Assembly: GCA_945902775.1 (NCBI GenBank)
Contig: CAMDMY010000007.1
Location: 1 to 57,842 of the forward strand
Direction: 5' to 3'
Origin: Chryseobacterium gleum
GTDB taxonomy: Bacteria; Bacteroidota; Bacteroidia; Flavobacteriales_D; Crocinitomicaceae
DNA: 57,842 nucleotides
Shown here: piece after piece, positions 15,965 through 27,100 of the stretch
Position numbering within the stretch: the first letter of the stretch is position 1
Layout: each line of letters opens with the position of its first letter
Made by a program: the position numbers and the translations under genes
The notes under the pieces: generated by a model
Seen by the model: the letters and a program-made list of their open reading frames with translations, nothing else
The model's database searches: none
What the model was told of the DNA's origin: nothing

Positions 15965-16756
15965 ATGAAAAAGTTAGTTTATATTTTAGGATTAGTAGTT
16001 GTTTTTATTGGGATGACAAGTAGTACACTTATTTCTTATCCATCAACTAGCAACAAAGCATTTCAAGCAGGCGAAAAACTTCGTTATCGAATATCTTATG
16101 GATTTATGGATGCTGGCGAAGCGGTTTTAGAAGTCAACACCACAACTAAAAAAGGAGGAGAAAGAGAACTGCTCCATGTTAAAGGAACTGGAAGAACACT
16201 AGGTGGATTTAATTCCTTTTTTAAAGTAGTTGATACGTATGAAAGTTACATCGACAAAAAAGGAATTTTCCCATGGCAATTTGTTCGACGCGTAAATGAA
16301 GGGGGGTATAAAATATCTCAAGATTATGCTTTTAACCAGGACAAAGCGAAAGTAAACAATGGAGCTGGAAAAGAATTTCAAACACCCATCGGAATTCAAG
16401 ATATGATTTCTTCTTTCTATTATGCTAGAACTTTGAATTTCAAAAACATTAAAAAGAACGATACGTTTGAATTCAAGACATTTATGGACGATGAAACATT
16501 TAATCTGAAAATCAAATATGTAGGAGATGAAGTCATTCATATCCGAACAGGGAAATTTAACTGTATGAAATTTGTACCTGTTATTCAGACAGGTAGATTA
16601 TTTCACAACGAAAGCGATGTCAATTTTTGGATTACAAACGATGAAAACAGAATCCCGATTTTAGTAAAAGCCAAAATTCCGGTTGGTGTTATAAAAATGC
16701 ACTTAGTTGAATGGGAAGGACTCAAGAATGAATTTAGTAGCAAGATTGAAAAGTGA
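15965..16756 (+). CDS. DUF3108 domain protein
   Basis: A 263-residue secreted protein: N-terminal hydrophobic signal segment (residues 1-22), then FQAGEKLRYRISYGFMDAGEAVLEV, the hallmark opening of DUF3108, followed by LHVKGTGRTLGGFNSFFKVVDTYESYID, GIQDMISSFYYAR and WITNDENRIPILVKAKIPVG, all matching the family. Function is not established; the fold is probably a periplasmic beta-structure. The gene is preceded closely by the heptamer array, which occupies the region where its promoter would be expected. Confidence 0.9.
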   Translation: MKKLVYILGLVVVFIGMTSSTLISYPSTSNKAFQAGEKLRYRISYGFMDAGEAVLEVNTTTKKGGERELLHVKGTGRTLGGFNSFFKVVDTYESYIDKKGIFPWQFVRRVNEGGYKISQDYAFNQDKAKVNNGAGKEFQTPIGIQDMISSFYYARTLNFKNIKKNDTFEFKTFMDDETFNLKIKYVGDEVIHIRTGKFNCMKFVPVIQTGRLFHNESDVNFWITNDENRIPILVKAKIPVGVIKMHLVEWEGLKNEFSSKIEK

Positions 16757-16787
16757 AATTTAATTTCCAAATATGTAATTTAATTTC

Positions 16788-16795
16788 TAATTTTG
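16788..16795 (+). promoter_or_regulatory. Possible -7 box of the higBA operon
   Basis: TAATTTTG fits TAnnTTTG and ends 14 bases before the position where HigB homologues start. It argues that translation starts downstream of it and not at the GTG at 16753. Confidence 0.45.
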
Positions 16796-16809
16796 TGTTA
16801 CCTTTAGGT

Positions 16810-17103
16810 ATAGTAATTATTTCAAAGACAATTTTAGCAGAATTTGGTGTTAAGCATTCTGATTCCGTGGATGCCTTAAATAAATGGTATAGCGAAACAA
16901 AACAAGCTGATTGGAACAGTTTAAGTGATGTGAAAAAATCATTTAATACAGTTGACTATGTTGGAAACGATAGATATGTATTCAATATCAAAGGAAATAA
17001 ATACAGACTTGTGACAATGATGTTTTTTAGTATTCGAACTGTTTATATACGATTTATTGGAACGCATGCAGATTATGATAAAATAAATTGTTCAGTGATA
17101 TAA
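16810..17103 (+). CDS. higB: HigB-family mRNA interferase toxin
   Basis: Ribosome-dependent mRNA-cleaving toxin of a type II pair. After IISKTILAEFGVKH the body shows NKWYSETKQADWNSLSDVKK, then YVFNIKGNKYRLV and RFIGTHADYDKI, all diagnostic of HigB. Length from the expected start is 97 residues, normal for the family. The start is odd: the homologous N-terminus begins at an ATA codon (16810); the only near-standard in-frame starts are GTG 16795, which lies on the promoter box, and GTG 16753, which overlaps the DUF3108 stop and adds 19 residues unlike HigB. The reading frame is otherwise intact. Confidence 0.85.
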   Translation: MVIISKTILAEFGVKHSDSVDALNKWYSETKQADWNSLSDVKKSFNTVDYVGNDRYVFNIKGNKYRLVTMMFFSIRTVYIRFIGTHADYDKINCSVI

Positions 17104-17129
17104 TTAAAATTTCTTCTAGACAGAAAAAA

Positions 17130-17522
17130 ATGAAAACAGAAAAAATTAATACAAACAAAGAGTACGAAGAGGTTATGAAACGTATTGAAAAGTTACTTCA
17201 AAAAAGTACTCAAAATGGAGGATTTGATTCATTAGCTTCTGATGAAGTTCAAAAGCTTCAAAAACTATCATTAATGGCTGAAAAATACGAAGACAGTCTC
17301 TCCATGATGCCGATTAAAACACCAACAACACTTGTTGAAATGATTCGTTATAAAATGTTTGAAATGAATCTAAAACAAAAACAGTTAGCGAAAATTCTTG
17401 AAATTAGCGAAGCACGAATTTCAGAATTACTATCAGGAAAAAGAAAATTGAATATTGAAATGGCTAAAAAACTTCACGTGAAATTAAATATTGATGCGCA
17501 TTTTATTTTAGAGGTTGCTTGA
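17130..17522 (+). CDS. higA: HigA-family antitoxin, XRE helix-turn-helix
   Basis: A 130-residue partner of the upstream toxin. An N-terminal helical region (KEYEEVMKRIEKLLQK) is followed by a C-terminal XRE DNA-binding domain (LKQKQLAKILEISEARISELLSGKRKLNIEMAKKL), the architecture of HigA. It should bind HigB and repress the operon. ATG 17130 is chosen; a longer in-frame start at 17088 overlaps higB and adds nothing conserved. Confidence 0.9.
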   Translation: MKTEKINTNKEYEEVMKRIEKLLQKSTQNGGFDSLASDEVQKLQKLSLMAEKYEDSLSMMPIKTPTTLVEMIRYKMFEMNLKQKQLAKILEISEARISELLSGKRKLNIEMAKKLHVKLNIDAHFILEVA

Positions 17523-17557
17523 TATTCAGATAATTAAAAATTATTTAGATATCGATT

Positions 17558-18442
17558 TTACCAAACTGGGCAACTATCGCATGCATTTTTAGCTTTTTTG
17601 AATAAAAACAAACCTAATCCAGCTTCGATTTGACTATAACCAAAATATTGAGTCACATAAGCCACTTGATCAACATTACTAGTTTTTTCGTGAACTTTGT
17701 GTAAAAAACCAACGCTTAAATTAGTATATAAATAAACTCTTTTGAAAACTTCAAATCGCAAACCTGCAAATGCTGATAAACCATAACCTGATAATGATCG
17801 TGTAATTGGGTTTTGAACTCGGTTGTAATACAAACTTGTATACGATAATAGACAACCGGCTCCAACACCAACATTACTCATTAATTTAAAATCTCCTTTC
17901 TTATCAACTGTATAGATATTTTCTGCCAAACCCAATTCAGCATGAATATAATTTAATCCCTGAGAGTTTTCGTAATTAAAAGAATCTTTTATAGTAGTAA
18001 TTTTTTTAGATAGTAAAAGAGCTCCTCCATAAGCTGGATGATTTCCAATATATGCACTTGTTTCTTTATATGTTATATTTCCCGAAACAATAACTTCATT
18101 TCTATCTAAAAAATAATACTTCATATGGTCAATACCCAAGGCAATTGACCATTTATTTTTGTAGAAATATCCTACTTTAAAATTATATTGAGGAACAGTT
18201 AAAGATTTCAATGAATAATCACCAGAACTCAATGATGATTGATGATCCCTGGCTTTAGCATATTGCATATCAAAATTATATCCTTGCCCTTGAAATCGAA
18301 TATCACTTTTGGTATAAGCGCTTCTATTATAACCCCATGAAATATAAATAGCACCCTTTTCATTGGTCACATGTCTTTTTCTTCCTTGAGAGAAACTAAC
18401 AAGTGAAACTAACATAGCTAAAACAAGAAATAAAAGTCTCAT
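17558..18442 (-). CDS. Outer-membrane beta-barrel-like protein
   Basis: Starting at ATG 18442, the 294-residue product has a standard signal peptide (MRLLFLVLAMLVSLVSFSQG). Alternating strands such as AIYISWGYNRSAY, YNFKVGYFYKNKWSIALGIDHMKYYF and LGVGAGCLLSYTSLYYN suggest an outer-membrane barrel; it ends CDSCPVW. A TTG at 18460 abuts the rluB stop, but the ATG gives the better signal peptide. No function can be assigned. The gene is just downstream of the pseudouridine synthase gene and probably co-transcribed. Confidence 0.75.
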   Translation of the reverse strand: MRLLFLVLAMLVSLVSFSQGRKRHVTNEKGAIYISWGYNRSAYTKSDIRFQGQGYNFDMQYAKARDHQSSLSSGDYSLKSLTVPQYNFKVGYFYKNKWSIALGIDHMKYYFLDRNEVIVSGNITYKETSAYIGNHPAYGGALLLSKKITTIKDSFNYENSQGLNYIHAELGLAENIYTVDKKGDFKLMSNVGVGAGCLLSYTSLYYNRVQNPITRSLSGYGLSAFAGLRFEVFKRVYLYTNLSVGFLHKVHEKTSNVDQVAYVTQYFGYSQIEAGLGLFLFKKAKNACDSCPVW

Positions 18443-18460
18443 CCTAAAGTGATTTTTCAA

Positions 18461-19444
18461 TTATGACATTTTCAAAAATGCCAACTCTTTTTCTGTTAAA
18501 TGACGGTAATGTCCTCTAGGTAAATCTTTTTTAGTCAAACCAGCAAACTGAACTCTATCCAATTTTACCACTTCATATCCCATTGATTCAAACATTCTAC
18601 GAACGATTCTATTTTTACCTGAATGTAATTCAACACCAATTTCTCTAGAACTTTCTTTTACATATTCTGCTTTATCAAAAGCTGTTTTACCATCTTCTAA
18701 TTCAATACCTTCTGTTAATTTTTTTAAATCCTCTAATTTCACCGGTTTGTTTAATTCAACATGGTAAATTTTTGAAGATTTATGACGAGGATGTGTTAAT
18801 TTCTTTGCCATATCTCCATCATTCGTAAACAACAACAATCCTGTAGTTTCACGGTCCAATCTTCCAACTGGATACACTCTTTCTCTACATGCTTTTGAAA
18901 CTAAACTCATTACTGTTTTACGTCCCCAAGGATCATCCATCGTAGTGATAAAATCTTTTGGTTTATTTAATAAAACATAGCGTTTTTTCTCAGCATTTAT
19001 AGTTTCTCCATCGTAACGTACTTTATCCCCAGGCATTACTTTGTATCCCATCTCTAAAACGATAACATCGTTAACGGTTACAACTCCTGTTTGAATTAAT
19101 ACGTCTGCTTCTCTTCTTGAACAAATTCCCGCATTGGATAAATACTTATTCAAACGAATATCTTCACGATTTAAATCTGGAAGCGGATCTCCTTTTACTT
19201 TTTTCTGACGGTCTTTGAAATCTGCGTATTTCTTTTTATCTCTGTCGCTTACTTCTTTTTTGGGACCTTCATTTTCGGTTGTCGATTTAGGTTTAAACTT
19301 GAAACCAGCTACTGCATTTGATCTTTTTACAGTTGCTTTTGCACCTGTTTTCTTTTTGTCTTTCGACTCTTCTGACTTTGCAGATTTTGAAAATCTACCT
19401 TGTCCTTTTCCTTTTTCTTCTTTTTTTGTGTTCATCACGAGCAT
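18461..19444 (-). CDS. rluB: RsuA/RluB-type pseudouridine synthase
   Basis: Isomerises a specific uridine in rRNA. An S4 RNA-binding domain (RLNKYLSNAGICSRREADVLIQTG, about residues 96-120) is followed by the catalytic domain with YPVGRLDRETTGLLLFTNDG (catalytic Asp in GRLDxxTxG) and HSGKNRIVRRMFESMGY. The first 90 residues are a low-complexity Lys/Ser/Glu extension common in Bacteroidota homologues. Either ATG 19444 or ATG 19435 may be used. The name rluB rests on overall similarity; RluE or RsuA specificity cannot be excluded. A TACCTTTG box lies upstream on the minus strand (19456-19463). Confidence 0.9.
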   Translation of the reverse strand: MLVMNTKKEEKGKGQGRFSKSAKSEESKDKKKTGAKATVKRSNAVAGFKFKPKSTTENEGPKKEVSDRDKKKYADFKDRQKKVKGDPLPDLNREDIRLNKYLSNAGICSRREADVLIQTGVVTVNDVIVLEMGYKVMPGDKVRYDGETINAEKKRYVLLNKPKDFITTMDDPWGRKTVMSLVSKACRERVYPVGRLDRETTGLLLFTNDGDMAKKLTHPRHKSSKIYHVELNKPVKLEDLKKLTEGIELEDGKTAFDKAEYVKESSREIGVELHSGKNRIVRRMFESMGYEVVKLDRVQFAGLTKKDLPRGHYRHLTEKELAFLKMS

Positions 19445-19455
19445 AAATTAGATTA

Positions 19456-19463
19456 CAAAGGTA
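19456..19463 (-). promoter_or_regulatory. -7 box of the rluB gene
   Basis: On the minus strand TACCTTTG matches TAnnTTTG, 11 bases before the ATG at 19444. It gives a very short leader. Confidence 0.5.
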
Positions 19464-19490
19464 AAGCAAAAATTGCTAATTCACTGCATT

Positions 19491-20482
19491 TTATGTAGTT
19501 TGCTTTGAAATTATGAAATTTCCAATCTTTAAATAAAAACCTGTTTTATTCGTTTTTGTATTCCTACACGTCTTAAATTCTACTTGTTTTTTTATAATGG
19601 TTGATAAATTATTTGTAAATGATTTAATCGGATATTTGTCTAAAGCGCTTACGCAATCAAATGCTGCATTCGATACAGTTCTTTTTTTTGCGACATAAAT
19701 TTCTGAAACTTCATCCAGATTGATTTCATTATTTTCAGGTACATTAATAATTACAACTTCTTCATTAACAACAACTTCTGTATTAAATGAATTCGTATCT
19801 ATTTGAGCAATCGTTTCATTTTTTTCTTGAGATAATAAAAAAGTAGAAATGTTCGTTTTTGATTTAATTCTTCTTTTTGTTTCCTTTTGAATTGGATGAT
19901 CAATTTCTTTTGATTCAATAATACGTTTATTTTTAACCAATGGTTTTCTGGGTAAAGCTGCTGTATTTTTAATACCTTCCAATGAAGTTGAAGTAGGATT
20001 CATTACTAAAAATAAAATCACTAAAATAGCTGCTATACTAGAAATAAGTGGCCATAAATAACGTGTTTCTGATTTTTTTAAGCCTTTTTTATCAGGATAC
20101 ACAATCGATAAATCAGGATTTAGGAAAGTTGAATTTATCTGCTGTTGCTCTTTCTTAAATTTCGGATATTTAACTAAAAATTCTTCAATTTCTTTCTCTT
20201 TATTAGTTGATAATTGTTTCTCAAATTGAGCTATTAGAAATGAATTGATTGTAAATTGAGAAATCTCATCTAATTCAAAATCAACTTGTTTTAACTCATT
20301 CTTAAACGAATCATCTAATCGTTCATTAAAATTAATGATTTCATCAAAATTTTCTTCTTCTATCTTCAACGATGGATTTTCATCTAAAAACGAAATAATT
20401 GAGCAGCATCTTCCTGATTCAAATTTCCCTCTAGAAAATCGAGGTAAAAAGCTTCGTAATTATATATGTTTAACTGTTCCAT
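19491..20482 (-). CDS. Anti-sigma-factor-like membrane protein, frameshifted near its N-terminus
   Basis: From ATG 20482 the frame reads MEQLNIYNYEAFYLDFLEGN and continues to a TAG at 20384-20386 after 32 residues. The main frame (from about 20386 to 19491) continues the same protein, LDENPSLKIEEENF, and needs one extra base in a T5 run (CGTTTTTAG); equally, a -1 slip of the Phe codon before the stop gives ...RF-LDENPS. NYEAFxLDxLEGNL...L..FL.ENP is the usual opening of Bacteroidota membrane proteins paired with ECF sigma factors. One membrane segment (LISSIAAILVILFLVM) lies near residue 150, with a periplasmic C-terminal part. Its ATG overlaps the sigma stop (TAATG). It may be a pseudogene, a sequencing indel, phase-variable or recoded. 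Confidence 0.75.
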
Positions 20483-20967
20483 TATAAAACCAATTCTAAA
20501 TCTTTCAAATAAGATTGCAAGGTTTTTCTTGCTCTAAAAATATACACCTTCACTTGAGATTCGCTCAAATCCGTTATTTCAGCAATTTCAGAATAATTAT
20601 ATCCTTCGTAATCTCTTAATAACACAACTGTCTTTTGAATTTCAGGAAGTCTCAAAAGAGCTTTATTAATGATTTCTTTTAAATCGAAATGGTCTTGCAA
20701 TACAGAATTTTCATCCGAAGAAATCGATTCAAAATCTCCATTTCTTTTTTCTTTCTTTACCCAATCAATTATTAAATGATAAGCCGTTGTAAACAAATAT
20801 GATTTTACTTTTTCAGAAGAAATATCAGCGTGTTTGATCCAAACTTTAGTAAATGTTTCTTGTACAATATCTTTTGCAGACATCTCATTTCGAAGATGTT
20901 TCAATGCAAATCGGAAAATATTATCCGAAAATTGATCTACTGAAATATTATATTCTTTAACTGTCAT
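20482..20967 (-). CDS. ECF-type RNA polymerase sigma factor
   Basis: A 161-residue sigma-70 family member with only regions 2 and 4. Region 2 includes FRFALKHLRNEMSAKDIVQETFTKVWIKH; region 4 includes LPEIQKTVVLLRDYEGYNYSEIAEITDLSESQVKVYIFRARKTLQSYL, a clear helix-turn-helix. It would direct polymerase to a small regulon and is presumably held inactive by the membrane protein encoded directly downstream, with which it is translationally coupled. It is divergent from the giant PKD-repeat genes, 224 bases away. Confidence 0.93.
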   Translation of the reverse strand: MTVKEYNISVDQFSDNIFRFALKHLRNEMSAKDIVQETFTKVWIKHADISSEKVKSYLFTTAYHLIIDWVKKEKRNGDFESISSDENSVLQDHFDLKEIINKALLRLPEIQKTVVLLRDYEGYNYSEIAEITDLSESQVKVYIFRARKTLQSYLKDLELVL

Positions 20968-21191
20968 TTATACTATTCGAAAGTAAGACTTTTAACAATG
21001 TAAAAAGTTACACTATTTTAAAAATTAAATTTATTTTATCATGTATCGTAAAAAAATAAGCGTTCTTCACAACTATCTACAAATCTTATCGTCTAAAGGT
21101 AAAGTTCTAATTGCTATTTTTTCATTAATTTAGCAATTATTATTAAAATAATTTTATATAACTATCTGTATTTAAGGTCATTAAGTCAAGT

Positions 21192-24100
21192 ATGATTCGT
21201 TTTATATCGGTTTTGTTAAGTGTATTTTTCGCAGCATTTATTTTTGCTCAATCTCCTGTTGCCCAATTTTCAGCAAATAAAACAGAAGTATGTGCTGGTT
21301 TTCCAATTAATTTTACCGACCAATCTAGTTATTTTGGAAAAGCTGTTATAAGTACGAATTGGGATTTTGGAGAAGGTGGGCAATCAAATGCTGCAAATCC
21401 AACCTATACTTATGCAAATGCAGGGACTTATCAGGTACTATTAACCGTTATTTCTTCTACTGGGACTGATTTTGAAGTTAAAGTGGGGTATATTACAGTA
21501 AATCCAAATCCAACTCCTAATTTTACAACAGCTGGAAATGGTTGTACTGTTCCTTTTGCTGTTACTTTTGGCAATACCTCATCAAGTGGCGCAGGAATAA
21601 ACTACAAATGGGATTTTGGAAATGCTCAAACATCAGTTTTACAAAATCCTGCTTCTGTTACATATAATGTTGCTGGAACTTTTCCTGTTAAATTGGTTGT
21701 AACAAATTCGATCACTGGCTGTAAAGATTCAATTACCAAAAATTTAGTAGTATCGAACTTCAAGTCAGGAATAACTTCGCCTGCAATAGGTTGTCAAAAT
21801 GTCGCAGTAAATTTAACTGATGCTTCTACTGTTGGAGCTAACTCTTGGTTATGGGAGTCAGGAGATGGACAATTTTCAAACCTTCAAAATCCGAGTTTTA
21901 CCTATTCAACACCTGGAACTTACACCATTCGTTTAACTTCTCAAAATACAACTTCAGGTTGTTCCGATGTCATTACTAAATCTATTACTATAAATTCACC
22001 ACCTACCCCATCTTTTACTGCAACACCTTTAGCTGGATGTGCTCCTTTATCTGTAAACTTCACAAATAATTCAGGTAATGGAACTTTTGTTTGGGATTTC
22101 GGAAATGGTACAACTTCTATTCTCAAAAATCCACCAATTAAAATTTACAATTCAAACGGACTATTTACCGTTAAATTAACCATGACAGATTTAAATGGTT
22201 GTATAAATGATACAACTATAACTGACATGATTTCTGTTGGTCCTCCCATTTCTGATTTTATTTCCGACAAAATAGATGGATGCGCTCCAGTTGCAATTCA
22301 ATTTACTGATCTATCGACATCTCCGAATCCTTTAGCAGACCCAATTGTTTCATGGTTATGGACTTTTGGAGATGGCGGAACTTTTAATGGTCAAATCCCT
22401 CCTGCTCATTCTTATGGAATTGGTACGTTTGATGTATCTTTAAAAATAACGACTCAAACAGGATGTACTGTAACAATAAGTAAAACAAAGTTTATACAGG
22501 TTGGGATGATTGATCAAGTCGATTTTTCGTTATTTCCCATAAATGAATGTGCGAAAAAAGATATTACATTCACTGATCTTTCCACTATTTCAACGCCGCA
22601 TGACCCGAGTGAAGTACTCTATAATTGGGATTTCGGAGACCACGGAACTTCAACTGAAAAAGACCCAACATACAATTACCCTGTTGATACGGGATTTTTT
22701 GATATTCAATTAATTGTCAATTTTAGAGGGTGTAGAGATACTTTAACTAGAACAGATCAAATTTATATAAAAGCACCTATTTCAAAATTTTTCACTGCAC
22801 CTCTATATTGTAATCCTGTTTCATTTCCTGTAGTAGTAAATATGAGTGACAATGCTATAGTAGGAGCCAATACAGATAATGTAGATATGATCTGGCGATG
22901 GGGTGATGGAACACCCGATGATAATCTAAATCAAGCCGCTATTTTTGATTCAGATAAGGGTAATATTTCTCATAATTTTGCCACCTATGGCACCTATCTC
23001 ATCAAACAAGTCGTTCATAATTACACCACCGGTTGTGAGGACAGTACTGAACAAACAATACATATTACGAGTCTCGTTCCAAGTTTTACTGTTTCGAACG
23101 ATACTGTTTGTAGTAATCTTCCTATCACCTTAACTAGTACTTCTATATTTTTGGATCCCGCAGCAACTTTTCATTACAATTTGGGTAATGGTGATACACT
23201 TTCGGGAGACCCAGTAATTTATACCTATACAACACCTGGAAACTATATAATTACATTAACTGCCACGAATTCAGTAGGTTGTACAGATTCGATAAAACTA
23301 CCCGGATTTAAAGTTTTAGATCCTCCTATAGCAAATCTTATTGCTGATAAAACGGCAGGTTGTTTGCCAATTACAGCGAATTATACAAATACCTCATCTA
23401 TACAAGGAAATGGTGTGCCTTTAGTTAGTTTTTTATGGACTTTCCCGGATCTAACAACTCAAACAACGAATAGTTTAGCTACACCTACCCATTTTGATTT
23501 TACTACTGAAGGCTTTTTTACAACTACTCTTGAAGCAACCGATAAATTTGGCTGTAAATCAGCTCCAAATTTTGCCTTTATGTTTATCACTAATCCAACT
23601 GTTGATTTTATAATGAATTCTGTTGCCTGTGATTTAGAGAATGTTTCGGCATTCAATACCTCATCCGGTTTTGGAAATCTAACATATAAATGGAATGTAG
23701 ATAATATATTTAAATCGAATTCTATAGATTATGCTTCTGTTTATGATGAATCTCCAAGTAGTTTATATACAAACGTTTCGCATGATGTGAAATTAATTGC
23801 TACCGATGGAAACGGGTGTAAAGATAGTATCACTAAAAATTTGAAAATATCACTCCCTATTGCCATTATTTCAAATGTAGCCTCAGGTGCTACGGCAAAT
23901 GGACTAGGAGAATATACCTGTCCACCTGTTTTTGAGACATTAACAGATCAATCAACCTCGTATGGAAATATAACCAATTGGCGTTGGACATTTGGAGATG
24001 GAAAATCTTCTACTTTTCAAAATCCAAACAATACATATATTTTCCCAGGGACATACACACTATCTTTAGATATTACAAATGAATATGGTTGTAAAGCAGA

Positions 24101-27100
24101 TACAGCTTTAGTCGATTATTTAACCATTTTAGGTCCAACAGGAACTTTAAATTGGATGTCTTTGGGAGATATTTGTCTTCATAATTATCAATTTGAATCA
24201 ACTAATTTACAATTTGTTGATTCAATAGTCTGGCATTTAGATGATGGGGACACAATTTACAATTCTAATTCGTTTACGCACGTCTATCCTGTAGGTTCAT
24301 ATAATCCTACAAGTTCACTTATTGATTCTCTAGGTTGTAAAGTGACTTACCCAATGAATACTATTGTTGTAGCACCAATTTCAATATCAGCAAATGCGGG
24401 GCCTGATCAAGCATTCTGTGGTAATTCGACTACAATGGCAGGAAATGTAGATCCAAATGGTGCCGGAAATTGGACAATCATAAGTGGTACAGGGACTATT
24501 ACAAATCCTACTTTAGCAAATACTACCGTCACGGGAATTGATATTGGTGTCAGTAAATATGTTTGGACAGTGACGAATGCTTGTGATACAATCTCAGATA
24601 CTATGAGTGTTACAATTACGGATGTCTCAACAATCGCAAATGCAGGTCCCGATCAAGTTACATGCCTTACTAACGCAACTTTAGCTGGAAATACAGCGAT
24701 TGTTGGAGTTGGTAATTGGATGTTACTTAGTGGCTCAGGAATGATTACAGATCCATTTAGTCCAACAACTACTCTTACAAATCTAGGAGTTGGGACAAAT
24801 AAATTTGTTTGGACTATCGGAAATGTATGTTCAGTTACAACCGACACCGTTAATATTATTGTTGAAACTTCACCAACTATTCCTCTTGCGGGAACGGATC
24901 AAACACTTTGTCCAAATTCAACTAATTTATCAGGAAATTTAGCCCTTATTGGAAATGGTGTTTGGACACTTTTTAGTGGAACTGGTATAATAACTTCACC
25001 CACACTTGCAAATTCTGGAATTACTGGTTTAGGATTAGATAAAAATATATTTGTTTGGACAATTTCAAATACGTGTGGAACGAATTCAGATACTGTCTTA
25101 GTCATTCGAGAAACTATACCTACTATCGCTTCAGCTGGACCTGATCAAACTTTTTGTCTGACAAATTCAGTTCTTGCAGGAAATACAGCACTTATTGGTA
25201 CAGGTTCTTGGTCAATACCAACTGGCACAGCCACAATAACCTCTCCTTCAAATCCCTTAAGTACAATTACAAATTTAGGTATCGGAATAAATAAATTTGT
25301 TTGGACAATTTCTAATACGTGTGCTTCAACAAACGATACGATAGTAATTATTCGTGAAACTACACCAACTATTCCTTTAGCAGGTTCTGATCAAACCTTT
25401 TGTCCAAATACTACTATTTTAGATGGAAATACAGCTTTAATAGGAATTGGAAATTGGACTCTAGCAAGCGGAACAGGAACAATAACAGCCCCTACTATTG
25501 AAACTACTGGTATAACAGGACTAGGAATAGGTATAAATAAATTTGTTTGGACAATTTCTAATACGTGTGCTACACAATCGGATACCGTTTATATTATTCG
25601 AGAAACAACACCTACTATTGCAAATGCAGGTCCAAATCAAACTATTTGTTCGGCAAACTCAATTTTAGCAGGTAATACAGCTTTAATAGGTAATGGGAAT
25701 TGGACTTTAGCAAGTGGAACAGGAAGTGTAACTTCTCCTAATAATCCAACTTCTTCAGTAACAGGATTAACAGTTGGTATTAATAAATTTGTTTGGACAA
25801 TTTCAAATACATGTGCTTCAACTAATGATACAGTGTATATTACGATTGAGAGCCCTCCTACGTTACCTATAGCAGGTCCAAATCAACAAGCATGTATTCC
25901 AAATTCTGTATTAGATGGGAATATACCCTTAATTGGAAATGGAGTATGGACTTTAACGAGTGGTTCTGGAATCGTTAGTTCTCCAACCTTACCAAACTCA
26001 AATGTGATAGGATTACCATTAGGGCCAAATGTCTTTAAATGGACGATTTCAAATACATGTGGATCTAATTCTTCTAATATTACGATTACAGGTGTTGATG
26101 CTCCAACAACTTCGAATGCTGGTCCAGATCAAAAAATATGTGCCCAAAATGCAACTTTTCATGGAAATAAAGCAACAGTTGGAGTTGGCACATGGTCGCT
26201 TGTTAGTGGAACAGGTAACATAACGAATCCTTCAGATTCACTTTCCACTGTAACCGGATTATCAATAGGCACAAACGTATTTGAATGGGAAATCAACTCT
26301 TTTTGTGGGAATAGTAGTGATCAAGTAACTATTACAGTTGAAACCCCTCCTACATTGGCAAATGCAGGACAATCAATTTCTGTATGTGCTAATGATGCAT
26401 TATTGTCTGCAAATGAGGCTATTGTAGGGGAAGGAACATGGAAAATTGGAAATTTAGGCGCAGGAATATTTGGAAATATACACGCCGAATCTACTACTGT
26501 TTCAAATCTAAATGTTGGACCGAATGAATTTATTTGGACAATTACCAATTCTTGTAGTACTTCTTCGCAACCAGTTATCATTACAAAGGTAATCGCTCCG
26601 ACTCCCGCAAATGCTGGAAAAGATTCTACATTTTGTGGATCAAATGGAAAATTAAAAGGAAACTTTGCACTAATAGGTGTCGGAAGATGGACTGTTATAA
26701 CTGGAACTGGAACAATTACTAATCAAGCTGATTCAGTATCAACAATTACTGGAATGAGTGTTGGAGTTAATACATTTAGATGGACTATTTCCAATATTTG
26801 TGATCCGGCGAGTAACTTTGATGATGTTACATTTACAATTGAAGAAACGCCAACATTAGCAGATGCTGGACCAGATCAAAACCCAATCTGTCAATCCACT
26901 TCTGCAAATTTAGCTGCCAAACCAGTCATTATTGGAGCAGGAGTTTGGACTGTTGCAAGTGGTTCTGGTACAATTGTCAATCCAAATGATCCGAATTCAA
27001 GTGTCACAAATTTAGGGCTTGGTAACAATATTTTTAAATGGACTGTTTCAAACACATGTGGATCAACTTTTGATCTTGTTAGTATAACACGTTTCGATGA

